Virus record (IMG/VR): IMGVR_UViG_3300044619_002424
Coordinates: 1-47,130 of that record
Reading direction: 5' to 3' (one strand)
Source of the DNA: a virus
DNA length: 47,130 bases
Positions 24,485 to 32,352 of this stretch are shown here, in pieces. Below the pieces are notes generated by a model. The model was given only the letters and a program-made list of their open reading frames with translations, was not told the origin of the DNA and did no database searches. Every line of letters starts with the position of its first letter. The first letter of the stretch is position 1. The position numbers were made by a program, and so were the translations under genes.

Positions 24485-25900
24485 TTAGAAGGTTCCACCA
24501 TCAAATGTGATACCATCAAATGTCGTCAAGTTAGAAATAGATCCACCTGTAATTGTAACGTTGTTTGAATTTTGTGTTGCAATAGTTCCAACACCAATAG
24601 TTGTTCTTGCTGTTGCTGCATCAGCGTCATCTACAAGGCTTCTACCAAATGTGGTGAACGTAGCCAAGTCTGCAGTATTTGCTCCTGTAAAATACGGGAG
24701 CTTGTCAGCTGCTGATGTAAGGCCGGCTATTGCTGCAAGTTCTGCATCATAGGCTTGAACATCAGTTCCTATAGCTAAACCTAAATTGGTTCTAGCACCA
24801 GACGCAGTTGTTGCACCAGTGCCACCATAAGTGATAGCTATTGTCCCTGCACTCCAGGTTCCTGAGGTAACATTGCCTACTGAAGTTAAGCTTGAGTTAA
24901 CAACACTTGAAGCTAGAGTAGTATTTGATAATACTTCAGATGTTCCTATTTTTAGAACTTTTCCAGCAGCTAGATCTAAATGTTCAGACGATGTCCAAGC
25001 ATCTGTTGCGTCAACCCAATTAAAAGTTTTGTTTGTTGAACCAAGTATTGTTATACCAGCTCCATCAGCTGTTATATCTGTAGGCGATGCTGCGTTAGCT
25101 AGAACAATGTTTTTATCTTCAACAACAAGAGTTGCTGTATTTAAAGTTGTTGTATTTCCATTCACAATTAAATCACCAGTTACGGTTAAGTTATTGCCAA
25201 TCGTTACATCGTCTGGTAAGCCAATCGTAATTGCTCCACTTGCTGCAGATACTGTAACCTCATTTGCGGTACCAGTGAGTGAGGTTACTGCTGCGGTTGA
25301 CAAGTCGCTAATTTGTGATCCGGTAATTGCAATTGCCGAATTACCAGCTGCTGTCAAACGACCCTGGGCATCAACAGTGAATGTCGCAACAGTTCCTGCG
25401 CCACCGTATGAGCCACCAGTTACTGTGGTGTTGTCAAGGTTTATCGTGATTGTATCAGTCGCACCTGCAACAGAACTTAAGCCAGTACCACCAGAAATTG
25501 TTAGTGTATCAGTGCCTGAAGTAATTGTTTGGTTTGATCCAGAGTCGCCCGAAACTGTAAATGCCGTAGCAACGTTTGCAACAATGTTACTAACATTAGA
25601 TACCTGTTGATCAACATAAAGTTTTGTTGTAGCATGAGCGTTTGCCGTTGGCGTTGGAACAACAACAGTTCCAGAAAAAGTTTTATTTCCAGTTAGCGTT
25701 TGAGAAGTGGTAAGTGATACAAATGCACCAATACCGCCGATAGCTGGAATGTTATTTGCATTACCATTGCCATCATCGCCAAAACCATAGTAAAGGGTAT
25801 TGTCAGCTTCGTTAAATGCTAATTCTGCGTTCTTTAAGGAGCTTGGTGCACCTGGTAAACCGCTAGCGACTCTTCTTTTAATTCTTAAAATATTAGACAT
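24485..25900 (-). CDS. Tail fibre-like protein
   Basis: 471 aa. N-terminal KNAELAFNEADNTLYYGFGDD is a typical phage fibre N-domain (compare GELAIN...DGKLFYK in the frameshifted fibre). Then SQTLTGNKTFSGTV, FTVDAQGRLTAAGN, GNNLTVTGDLIVNGNTTTLN and YGGTGATTASGARTNLG blocks, the last being a classic fibre motif. The C-terminus is short. It begins one base after the preceding gene, with GGAGG at that gene's end acting as Shine-Dalgarno. Confidence 0.78.
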   Translation of the reverse strand: MSNILRIKRRVASGLPGAPSSLKNAELAFNEADNTLYYGFGDDGNGNANNIPAIGGIGAFVSLTTSQTLTGNKTFSGTVVVPTPTANAHATTKLYVDQQVSNVSNIVANVATAFTVSGDSGSNQTITSGTDTLTISGGTGLSSVAGATDTITINLDNTTVTGGSYGGAGTVATFTVDAQGRLTAAGNSAIAITGSQISDLSTAAVTSLTGTANEVTVSAASGAITIGLPDDVTIGNNLTVTGDLIVNGNTTTLNTATLVVEDKNIVLANAASPTDITADGAGITILGSTNKTFNWVDATDAWTSSEHLDLAAGKVLKIGTSEVLSNTTLASSVVNSSLTSVGNVTSGTWSAGTIAITYGGTGATTASGARTNLGLAIGTDVQAYDAELAAIAGLTSAADKLPYFTGANTADLATFTTFGRSLVDDADAATARTTIGVGTIATQNSNNVTITGGSISNLTTFDGITFDGGTF

Positions 25901-26239
25901 TTAAAAATTTCCTCCATCAACAAGATCTGATTCTGCGTAATTGACCCATTGAGATCCGTTGTAACGTAAAATTTGTCCACTAGCAGCTGTATTTATAGTA
26001 ACATCGGTCAAACCATTTAAAACTGATTGAGCGGAAATATTTGTTTCAGCTGCAATTATTCTGTCTTTAACAGTTAGGTGTGAACCTGCTGGATTCAACC
26101 CTACAACGGTCTGTAAGGCTTCTACAGCGTCGTTAATGTCTGTATGCTGTTTGTGGTGGGGAACAGATACGGAATCAAGCCTGTCGGTTGAGCTTGGATT
26201 AACAAAGTTATCTAAAGAAGCTGGGTATTGAGTGGCCAT
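25901..26239 (-). CDS. Small tail or baseplate-type protein
   Basis: 112 aa from the ATG at 26239, chosen because the longer frame would overlap the upstream gene heavily. SVSVPHHKQHTDINDAVEALQTVVGLNP is the pattern found at the N-terminus of many phage fibre and baseplate proteins (H...H.d...ai.alq..vG). The middle has ISAQSVLNGLTDVTIN and the LRYNGSQWVN module used by the fibres. It ends next to the fibre start. Confidence 0.65.
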   Translation of the reverse strand: MATQYPASLDNFVNPSSTDRLDSVSVPHHKQHTDINDAVEALQTVVGLNPAGSHLTVKDRIIAAETNISAQSVLNGLTDVTINTAASGQILRYNGSQWVNYAESDLVDGGNF

Positions 26240-26246
26240 ATTTTTC

Positions 26247-26657
26247 CTATAATGATAATATTTTACTAACTGTGTTACTCCACACAATAGTAATTGAAGA
26301 ACTAGAATTACTACCTTCGTATGGTAGACCTGTTGAAGAATCTATGTAAAAAAACAATCTCGAATTAGCATCTGTGCTACCTACTTGATAACAGATAATT
26401 GCGTCAAAGTAGGAGCCATCGTGGAGAACTATTAAATCACTTGCGTCTAACACACCATTACTGACTGTTATCCCGCTGATATTTCCAGTTCTTTTTTTTA
26501 TAGCTAATGCTGGAATGTTTGAAACAAATTCATCATTTACTGCATTGATTGAATAAAGTCTTTTATCGACTAGCAATACCGCATATTGAGAAGCAGAAGT
26601 GTTTATTAATCCTGTTAAAAGACCAGTTTTAGCTTTGCCATAAACTAAATTAGCCAT
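26247..26657 (-). CDS. Hypothetical virion protein
   Basis: 136 aa, not recognised. Beta-rich with alternating hydrophobics (YAVLLVDKRLYSINAV, IPALAIKKRTGNISGITV) and a Ser-rich C-terminus. The start GKAKTGLLTGLINTSASQYAVLLVD resembles small phage tail proteins. It lies between two structural genes with 2-8 nt gaps, so a virion role is likely. Confidence 0.55.
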   Translation of the reverse strand: MANLVYGKAKTGLLTGLINTSASQYAVLLVDKRLYSINAVNDEFVSNIPALAIKKRTGNISGITVSNGVLDASDLIVLHDGSYFDAIICYQVGSTDANSRLFFYIDSSTGLPYEGSNSSSSITIVWSNTVSKILSL

Positions 26658-26659
26658 TT

Positions 26660-27445
26660 TTAAACACCAATATCTTTAGATACTACAATTCTGTATTTAT
26701 ATCCACTTTCAAAATATTCTTTATCTTCAGTATAATATGCTGGGGTTGCGTCCAATAAAGATGGGAAGTCAATAAAGACTTCTGGTTTCCAAGAATGCAA
26801 TTGGATTACTGTAGATATATTTTCCCATCTTGATGGTGTTCTTTGTATCTTTTTTCTTTGGCATTTAAAGTACGTATTACTTAAGTAATTTGACGCCGGC
26901 CTTGCATTAAATACTATGACTGCTCTTCCCATATTAAAATCATTACCTAAGTAAAAATCACCATTTACTGGGTATACTTCTGAGATAAAGAATTCTGGGT
27001 TTTTGGCAAGGATCTGGATACTTGTATAAGCGTCTGTTCTTACAGACTTGTCTTCGACTAGGATTTCTCCAACATCTGGAGCTCTTACGGAAGAAAACGA
27101 AGATGGGGTTGCGTCGTTACCCTTCCAGGTAAATAGCACCTGTTCTTCATCTATCGACTCGTTTACTGCATCTAAAAAATTAACTAATCTAATTAAATAT
27201 TGTTGGTCAGAAGCAAGATCAACTTGCTCGTCCCAATAGAGTCTTAACGTTCTTGATATTTGATTATAGTCAACTAAAGTTTGGATAGGTGCAAATGGAT
27301 TGCTAACAGCAGATGGTGTTGCGGCATTTGTTTGAACAATAAAGTTTTCATTTTTTAAACTACTAATTTTAATTGTTTTTCCGAATTTAATTACCACCAT
27401 GTTAAGGTCAATGGCAACAATGCTATCTATTAAAGGAAGTGACAA
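26660..27445 (-). CDS. Hypothetical tail or baseplate structural protein
   Basis: 261 aa, TTG start; upstream AGGAGAAT gives a good Shine-Dalgarno. Contains two Ig- or FN3-like halves by strand pattern (TLRLYWDEQVDLASDQQYLIR, YRIVVSKDIGV at the end). It follows the capsid terminator, so it opens the fibre-region transcript. No signature recognised; role from position. Confidence 0.55.
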   Translation of the reverse strand: MSLPLIDSIVAIDLNMVVIKFGKTIKISSLKNENFIVQTNAATPSAVSNPFAPIQTLVDYNQISRTLRLYWDEQVDLASDQQYLIRLVNFLDAVNESIDEEQVLFTWKGNDATPSSFSSVRAPDVGEILVEDKSVRTDAYTSIQILAKNPEFFISEVYPVNGDFYLGNDFNMGRAVIVFNARPASNYLSNTYFKCQRKKIQRTPSRWENISTVIQLHSWKPEVFIDFPSLLDATPAYYTEDKEYFESGYKYRIVVSKDIGV

Positions 27446-27501
27446 AATATTCTCCTTACAAAAAACTAACTAATTAGTAACAAACTTTTCCGAGAAAAGC
27501 A

Positions 27502-27529
27502 ACAAGGGACGGCTTTCGCCGCCCCTTGT
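27502..27529 (-). terminator. Hairpin terminator after the capsid gene
   Basis: Minus-strand RNA folds as ACAAGGGGCGGC-GAAA-GCCGUCCCUUGU: a 12-bp stem with one G-U pair and a GNRA-type loop, followed by UUGCUUUUCUC. It lies 44 nt after the major capsid protein stop. It would reduce read-through into the fibre genes. Confidence 0.8.
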
Positions 27530-27572
27530 CACTAAGGTAACCGTAACTATAACTACCCTAAGGTTTTTATTA

Positions 27573-28628
27573 TTACATCTCGTTTGTAACTTGAACCTCG
27601 TAATTACGAGCAAGTCTAACGTTCTTAGCAACAGTGATACCTTCACCGTCACCAAGCATTACGATGTCATAACGTTCTTTCATCTTCATCTGACGGATGT
27701 CACGCGAAGGATCATCGAACTGATCCGTGCTCATGTCATCTTTCACAAGAAGTGTTCCCACTTCATTGCGGTCGATCAAGAAAAGGTCTGACATTGCTGG
27801 AGTTGAGCCAGACTTTGCAGTGAAGCTAACGAAAGGTGAGACGATAACATTCAAACCCATAGGAGCGGTGTTGTTTAAAGCACCTTCCTTTGAATCTGGA
27901 CGGTATCCCCAACTCGTGTTAACTGCTGCTGCTGAGCCACCAGTGTGGAAAATCGCATCCTTCAAGAATACCGACCACATTAATGGGTGGAGGATAAAGT
28001 CTGTTGGGATATGATTTTCTGCCATAAGAACTGCTGCCATGTCGATAACATCATCCCAGGTAACGGTTTTGTTAAACGCACCGTCAATCCCACGACCTGT
28101 TGTATCGTCATATGAGCCACTCTCATTGTCGAACACAATGCTTGCTGCATCCTTGAAACGACTGAGGGCAATTTGTTCCTTCAAACGGGCCATTGCACGA
28201 CCTGCTGCGCGAACATGAAGACCTACAATGTCCCAGAGGGAGTCAGCGATGACTTCCTCGGTAAAGGAGAGCTTAACGCCCTTCTTTGAGACTTTGCCTT
28301 CAATCTGCTTAGCAAATGCGAGTGCCTGTTCTGGGTACTCTTGTCCTTCAGGAATTTCTGCTGCCTGAATTGCATTAACTGCTGGAAACTCCAAGGAGCG
28401 TCCTTTCCCTAGGCGCACTGTCGAAAGCAATGGAGTAACGAGTAACTGTGGCTCTGCTGCTTCCTTTAGGGTACGAGAGATAACTTTAGGAAAGAGTGCT
28501 GCTGCGTCTGGGGACGAAAAAGCCTCTTTAATAGTCACTCTATTATTTTCATCTACGTGTCCATCCTCGGTTAGTGCAGTCTCCCATGCTGGGAGACCCG
28601 AGAGGAGCTCTTGGATTGTCTTGCTCAT
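27573..28628 (-). CDS. Major capsid protein, HK97 fold
   Basis: 351 aa. Layout fits an HK97-type capsid protein: an N-terminal arm, LVTPLLSTVRLGKGRSLEFPAV, then the EIPEGQEYPEQALAF loop strand, a spine-helix region VRAAGRAMARLKEQIALS, and the A-domain VTWDDVIDMAAVLMAENHIP followed by FILHPLMWSVFL and a C-terminal YDIVMLGDGEGI. It follows protease-scaffold and a decoration-like gene, the standard order. A strong terminator after it fits high expression. No N-terminal scaffold-cleavage delta domain of large size is visible, as the scaffold is fused to the protease. Confidence 0.85.
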   Translation of the reverse strand: MSKTIQELLSGLPAWETALTEDGHVDENNRVTIKEAFSSPDAAALFPKVISRTLKEAAEPQLLVTPLLSTVRLGKGRSLEFPAVNAIQAAEIPEGQEYPEQALAFAKQIEGKVSKKGVKLSFTEEVIADSLWDIVGLHVRAAGRAMARLKEQIALSRFKDAASIVFDNESGSYDDTTGRGIDGAFNKTVTWDDVIDMAAVLMAENHIPTDFILHPLMWSVFLKDAIFHTGGSAAAVNTSWGYRPDSKEGALNNTAPMGLNVIVSPFVSFTAKSGSTPAMSDLFLIDRNEVGTLLVKDDMSTDQFDDPSRDIRQMKMKERYDIVMLGDGEGITVAKNVRLARNYEVQVTNEM

Positions 28629-28661
28629 CTTAGGAATATTCCTCCTGTGTTATTTTCTTAA

Positions 28662-29423
28662 TTAAAGTGTTAAATTGACGCGGAATGCACCAATAACATT
28701 GTTTACATCCAGATTAGAACGGATACCCAGTTTTCCTGAGAACGATCCTGAGCGGGTAAGCTCATAAACTGTCTTCAGTGCACCTGGATCTGATGGCAAC
28801 TGCATGTATGAAAGCAGACCGTCATCAAAGTTGGTAGCAAATTTCTCTACCTCAATAACCTTACCAACCTGGAGGTAAGGATTTGTACCACACAACGCCG
28901 TTGTTAACGACACTGGGCGACCCATATGGTCAGCTCTAATTAAAGAACCTACCGTTACATCATCATTGACCAATGAAACCATTGGATACTCTACGTAACC
29001 ACGTGCGATAAAGCCTGCACCCTGTGAGGTACCCTTATCAAATGGACGGTAGAGGTCATACTGTGCTACGCCAACTGGAACCGACAGAGCAGCAACTGTT
29101 ACAGAATCGGTTGCACCTGACGAATAAGCTGGTGTTGCGCCATTCAAAGGATCCCACGATGCTGGCATCGCGTCGCCCCAGGTAACACTCGAACCACTAC
29201 CGTTTGCAGGTACAATTCTTGCATCACCATTTGCGTCAGCTACTACTGAAAGAATGGTGCCCTTGGTGATGACGATTTCAAAACGATCATCTTCACTGTC
29301 GAGGTACCAAGTTGGAAGGCCCTGTGATGGGAGCAAGTAAGCTGCTGGGGCGATACCCTCAGAAACTACAAAGCGACCAGAACCAGTTTTAGTTCCTACT
29401 TTACGAAATTTTGCTAATGACAT
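28662..29423 (-). CDS. Probable head decoration or capsid-associated protein
   Basis: 253 aa. Rich in Gly, Ser, Val; typical of beta-rich capsid-binding proteins between scaffold and capsid genes. Notable stretches: GSGRFVVSEGIAPAAYLLP at the N-terminus, YDLYRPFDKGTSQGAG, and NNVIGAFRVNLTL at the C-terminus. 27-nt gap to the protease gene and 33 nt to the capsid gene, so all are one transcript. Identity is inferred from position. Confidence 0.6.
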   Translation of the reverse strand: MSLAKFRKVGTKTGSGRFVVSEGIAPAAYLLPSQGLPTWYLDSEDDRFEIVITKGTILSVVADANGDARIVPANGSGSSVTWGDAMPASWDPLNGATPAYSSGATDSVTVAALSVPVGVAQYDLYRPFDKGTSQGAGFIARGYVEYPMVSLVNDDVTVGSLIRADHMGRPVSLTTALCGTNPYLQVGKVIEVEKFATNFDDGLLSYMQLPSDPGALKTVYELTRSGSFSGKLGIRSNLDVNNVIGAFRVNLTL

Positions 29424-29450
29424 TTAATTCTCCTTAAGAATATATATTGA

Positions 29451-31167
29451 TTAAAGTTTACGACGACCCATGAGAGCATCTACAAAAAGCTGCTCTGAAG
29501 TATTGGTAACCTGTTTTTTCGACTCTTCTTGTTCTCCATCGATTGTGATGACATTGTCTTCACTTTCAACAGCTTCAATTTCCGAGCTGATTTCTGGCAT
29601 TGTGCCCTTAGCCTTTTTGGCTACTGGCATTCCTGCTAGATCTCTTAGAGAATCAGCCAACGATGACGCAGTGCGCTTTACGTGCTCTGCAATTGACTCT
29701 TCTCTTGATTCAGGTCCCTCAATTCCAGCTGCAATCTTTGTGTCCACAACTCTCTCTGCGAGAGTTCTGTGCAATGCGCTCTTGAGTTTTTGATTTTCTT
29801 CTTCAAGCATTTGAAGCTTCTTACTTGCGTCATCGGCATCTTGCTCAGAAGCTTGTTCTGGACTAGTGAGCTCTGCCTTTGGCTCTTCAACTGCTTTGTT
29901 TTCTTCAGTAACCTCAGCGTCTACAGATTCAACAGCTAATTCAGCCTGTTCTTCTACCGACTCTGAAGTTTCATTAGAAATCTTTTCTTCTTTTACTTCT
30001 TCTTGTGCAGCTATTTTTGCTGTCAAGATGTCAACCAAATCTTGATCTTTAACTTCAGTAGCCAAAACAAGTGCTTGCTTTAATACGGAAACCATATCCT
30101 GGCTTTCTGCTACCGGCTCTGAATCAGCGCCTTTTTCTTCTGCAGTCTCAACTTCTTCAGGCTTGACTTCCACTACTTCTTCTGCTGGCTCTGCAACAGG
30201 TTCCTGCGATTCCTGAGCTGAAACTGCGGTAATTGTTGAGAGATCTTGGCTAAGGCTTTCTACAGCAGCCAAAACATCCTCATTCTGAACGCTTTCTTCC
30301 ATTTTTGAATTCTCCTCATGATCTTCATTATTATCATTCTCATTAGATAGTAATGAGTTGCTATTGTATTTGTAATTTTCACTTTCATGAACAGCAATAG
30401 CCGTAAGGAAAGAGCCCTTTAGATGTAGATAAAGTGGTTTAGATTCTTTAGATTTTAAACCTGATAGAATCGATTTATGCTCTTCTACTGAATATATATC
30501 TTCTTCATCCATATTAAGTACGAATGCAGAACTTCTTGCTACCCAGTCATCTGAAGAGTTTTCTACTTTAACATCTCCAGAAGAAGACTTTCTTACTCCA
30601 GACTTAGAGTCTGCTGGCTGGTTGACAAATGAATATTCCTTAAAGGAAATGTCTTGCATGTCGATAAATGCCAACTTGCCTTTGTAAACTTGGCCTCTTT
30701 TAAACTTTTGAGCCTTTGGTCTGCCATCAGCACTTTCAGATGCTAGGTCGTCTCCAGATATTGAGCAGACTGCTTTCCCAGCTCTTCCGCCAACTGAACC
30801 TGTCAAGTATCTTTTGTCGAGAACTTTTTGGATTGCTACTGGGTCAGTGATTGCAACTTGTAAACGAACGAAATGTGAACCATCTTCTTCTTTATCCATC
30901 TTTGCTGCCATAACACGGCCAATAGGCTCTGAGTTAAGATCATGATTCAAAATAATTGGCTTAGGATAAGGCTCAACCCATGACTGGAGAGCTTTTTCTA
31001 ATTCTATTGCAGAATAGTTATTATAGTTGCCAGTCAATCCGTTCATGAATAGCTGCAACCTCAATAATCAAACCTTTGTTTGCATTTTGAGATTCTGAGA
31101 AATTCAAATCTACATCAGTGAAATCTGGCAGTTGAACCGTAAAGGTTTCCACAAAGTTAAAAGCCAT
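29451..31167 (-). CDS. Prohead protease fused to scaffold, requires +1 frameshift at CGG
   Basis: Predicted 571 aa. Zero frame from ATG 31167 (GGAG Shine-Dalgarno) gives 48 codons ending at 31021; codon 43 is CGG. Skipping one base joins AAIHE to GLTGNYNNYSAIELEKALQS, a known protease N-terminal pattern. In the joined product His75 (ILNHDLNSEPIGRV) and Ser124 (LTGSVGGRAGKAVCS) are the candidate catalytic pair of the serine-type phage maturation protease. The C-terminal 300 residues are Glu-rich coiled-coil scaffold ending LMGRRKL. A start at ATG 31046 without a shift would drop the first strand. Confidence 0.8.
31039..31041 (-). other. +1 frameshift site, CGG codon (protease-scaffold)
   Basis: In-frame context ATT CAT GAA CGG ATT GAC TGG CAA CTA TAA. 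Reading GAA then GGA gives HEGLTGN. The GAGG 12 nt before the internal ATG is an alternative re-initiation signal and should be tested. Confidence 0.75.
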
Positions 31168-31197
31168 TTAATTCTCCATTTTTTAAAATCTGTATAT

Positions 31198-31203
31198 ATA
31201 GTA
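31198..31203 (-). promoter_or_regulatory. TACTAT motif, candidate late promoter
   Basis: Minus-strand TTTACTATATATAC ends 30 nt before the protease ATG at 31167, in the 76-nt gap behind the glycosyltransferase gene. No convincing -35. Confidence 0.45.
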
Positions 31204-31243
31204 AATTTGTTTTTATAACATTAAACAATTTTATATAAAGATA

Positions 31244-32029
31244 TCATATTTTTACCATGTTTTCAAATGCAACAGAAATTCTTGGATCTCCACCCTTAGT
31301 AAAGGCTTCGAGCATTTCTTGGTGCATAATGTGTGGGGCATATATATATGATGCTGAATATAGCTCTGTTATGCCCTTTTCACGGGCATTAGCACACCAT
31401 CCAAGGTCTTCTCCTTGTGAATGAAAAACGTAATCAACTTTATTATATGTGTCTTTTGACATCATTTTTGCAGCCATAATAATATCTGACTTGAAATAAC
31501 TTCCAAGTGGATAGTTTCTAGCTCTGTTGGCCTTATCGCCTGATTTGTCCAACCATGTCATAACGCTTGGGAAATCTGTTCCAATTGGTGTCATGAACAT
31601 CAATGGACTAACTGCGTCTGCCCCATCTTTGATGTGGCTTATTAACAATTCTATAGTTGACGTATTGTGAATAATAATATCTGAATCTAGGCTAAAGAAA
31701 TAATCTGGTTGATATTTTCTTACTTCACCCAAAAGAGTATTTCTTAAACTGACCATATTGTGATACTTAGACATTGTCCACTGTCTAGACTTGGGATCGT
31801 GCTCATGGTGAGCAAGATCATCTTTGACTACAATGTCAACAAATCCAATTGAATTTTTTGAAACTTCTTTCCATCTATTAATCATGGAAATAGTTCCTTG
31901 ATCGGAAGAGGATACGACAAAAATAAAACCTACATCGTTAAGAGAGACTGACTGTCTTTCAATAGCCATTGCCCAATATGGAAAAATCCATTCTCTTTTA
32001 TATATAGGACAACCTATAATTAGTTTCAT
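31244..32029 (-). CDS. GT-A glycosyltransferase-like protein
   Basis: 261 aa. KLIIGCPIYKREWIFPYWAM is a glycosyltransferase N-terminal strand, YFFSLDSDIII carries the DxD metal/nucleotide-sugar motif, and GEDLGWCANAREKG plus an acidic Ser-rich C-terminal region complete a GT-A-like fold. No membrane anchor. It sits between portal-side genes and the protease, overlapping the upstream gene by 4 nt, so it is expressed with the head genes. It probably decorates a virion or envelope target. Confidence 0.75.
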   Translation of the reverse strand: MKLIIGCPIYKREWIFPYWAMAIERQSVSLNDVGFIFVVSSSDQGTISMINRWKEVSKNSIGFVDIVVKDDLAHHEHDPKSRQWTMSKYHNMVSLRNTLLGEVRKYQPDYFFSLDSDIIIHNTSTIELLISHIKDGADAVSPLMFMTPIGTDFPSVMTWLDKSGDKANRARNYPLGSYFKSDIIMAAKMMSKDTYNKVDYVFHSQGEDLGWCANAREKGITELYSASYIYAPHIMHQEMLEAFTKGGDPRISVAFENMVKI

Positions 32030-32352
32030 TTTTCTTCAGTTGTTTTTGTTTCTTTTTTGGCAACTGGTTTAGCCACTGGCAAAACTTCTTCTTCTGCAGC
32101 TTCTGCAACTTGAACTTGCTTTTGCAACTTAGGCTCCTCAACAGCAACTGGTGTTGGTGCTGATTCTTCTTCTTCTAATTCTAATTCATCTTCAAGAGCA
32201 TTAAAGATGTCCATGATTCCGTTGATCACGTCAACAAGAATTGTAAGAGCCATGCGGCTCTGACCATTTCCTACTGCAATTTCAAAACCTTTTACTGCGT
32301 CATCTTCTCTAAGGTATTGCTTAGAAGTGTCTGATGTTATAATGAATGGCAT
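32026..32352 (-). CDS. Small acidic head-module protein
   Basis: 108 aa. N-terminal 50 residues are folded-looking (RMALTILVDVINGIMDIFNAL); the rest is low-complexity Glu/Ala/Lys/Pro (ELELEEEESAPTPVAVEEPK, then Lys-rich). Overlaps both neighbours by 1-4 nt. A small capsid accessory or scaffold-assisting role is plausible, but nothing decisive is visible. Confidence 0.6.
   Translation of the reverse strand: MPFIITSDTSKQYLREDDAVKGFEIAVGNGQSRMALTILVDVINGIMDIFNALEDELELEEEESAPTPVAVEEPKLQKQVQVAEAAEEEVLPVAKPVAKKETKTTEEK

Noticed and set aside
12261-31041. Explanation of the four CGG sites as random sequencing indels
   Set aside because: None is in a homopolymer, all four share A-CGG-(A/T) context and the +1 direction, and two are in diverged paralogues at the same place. 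It remains a test to run, but chance is a poor explanation.
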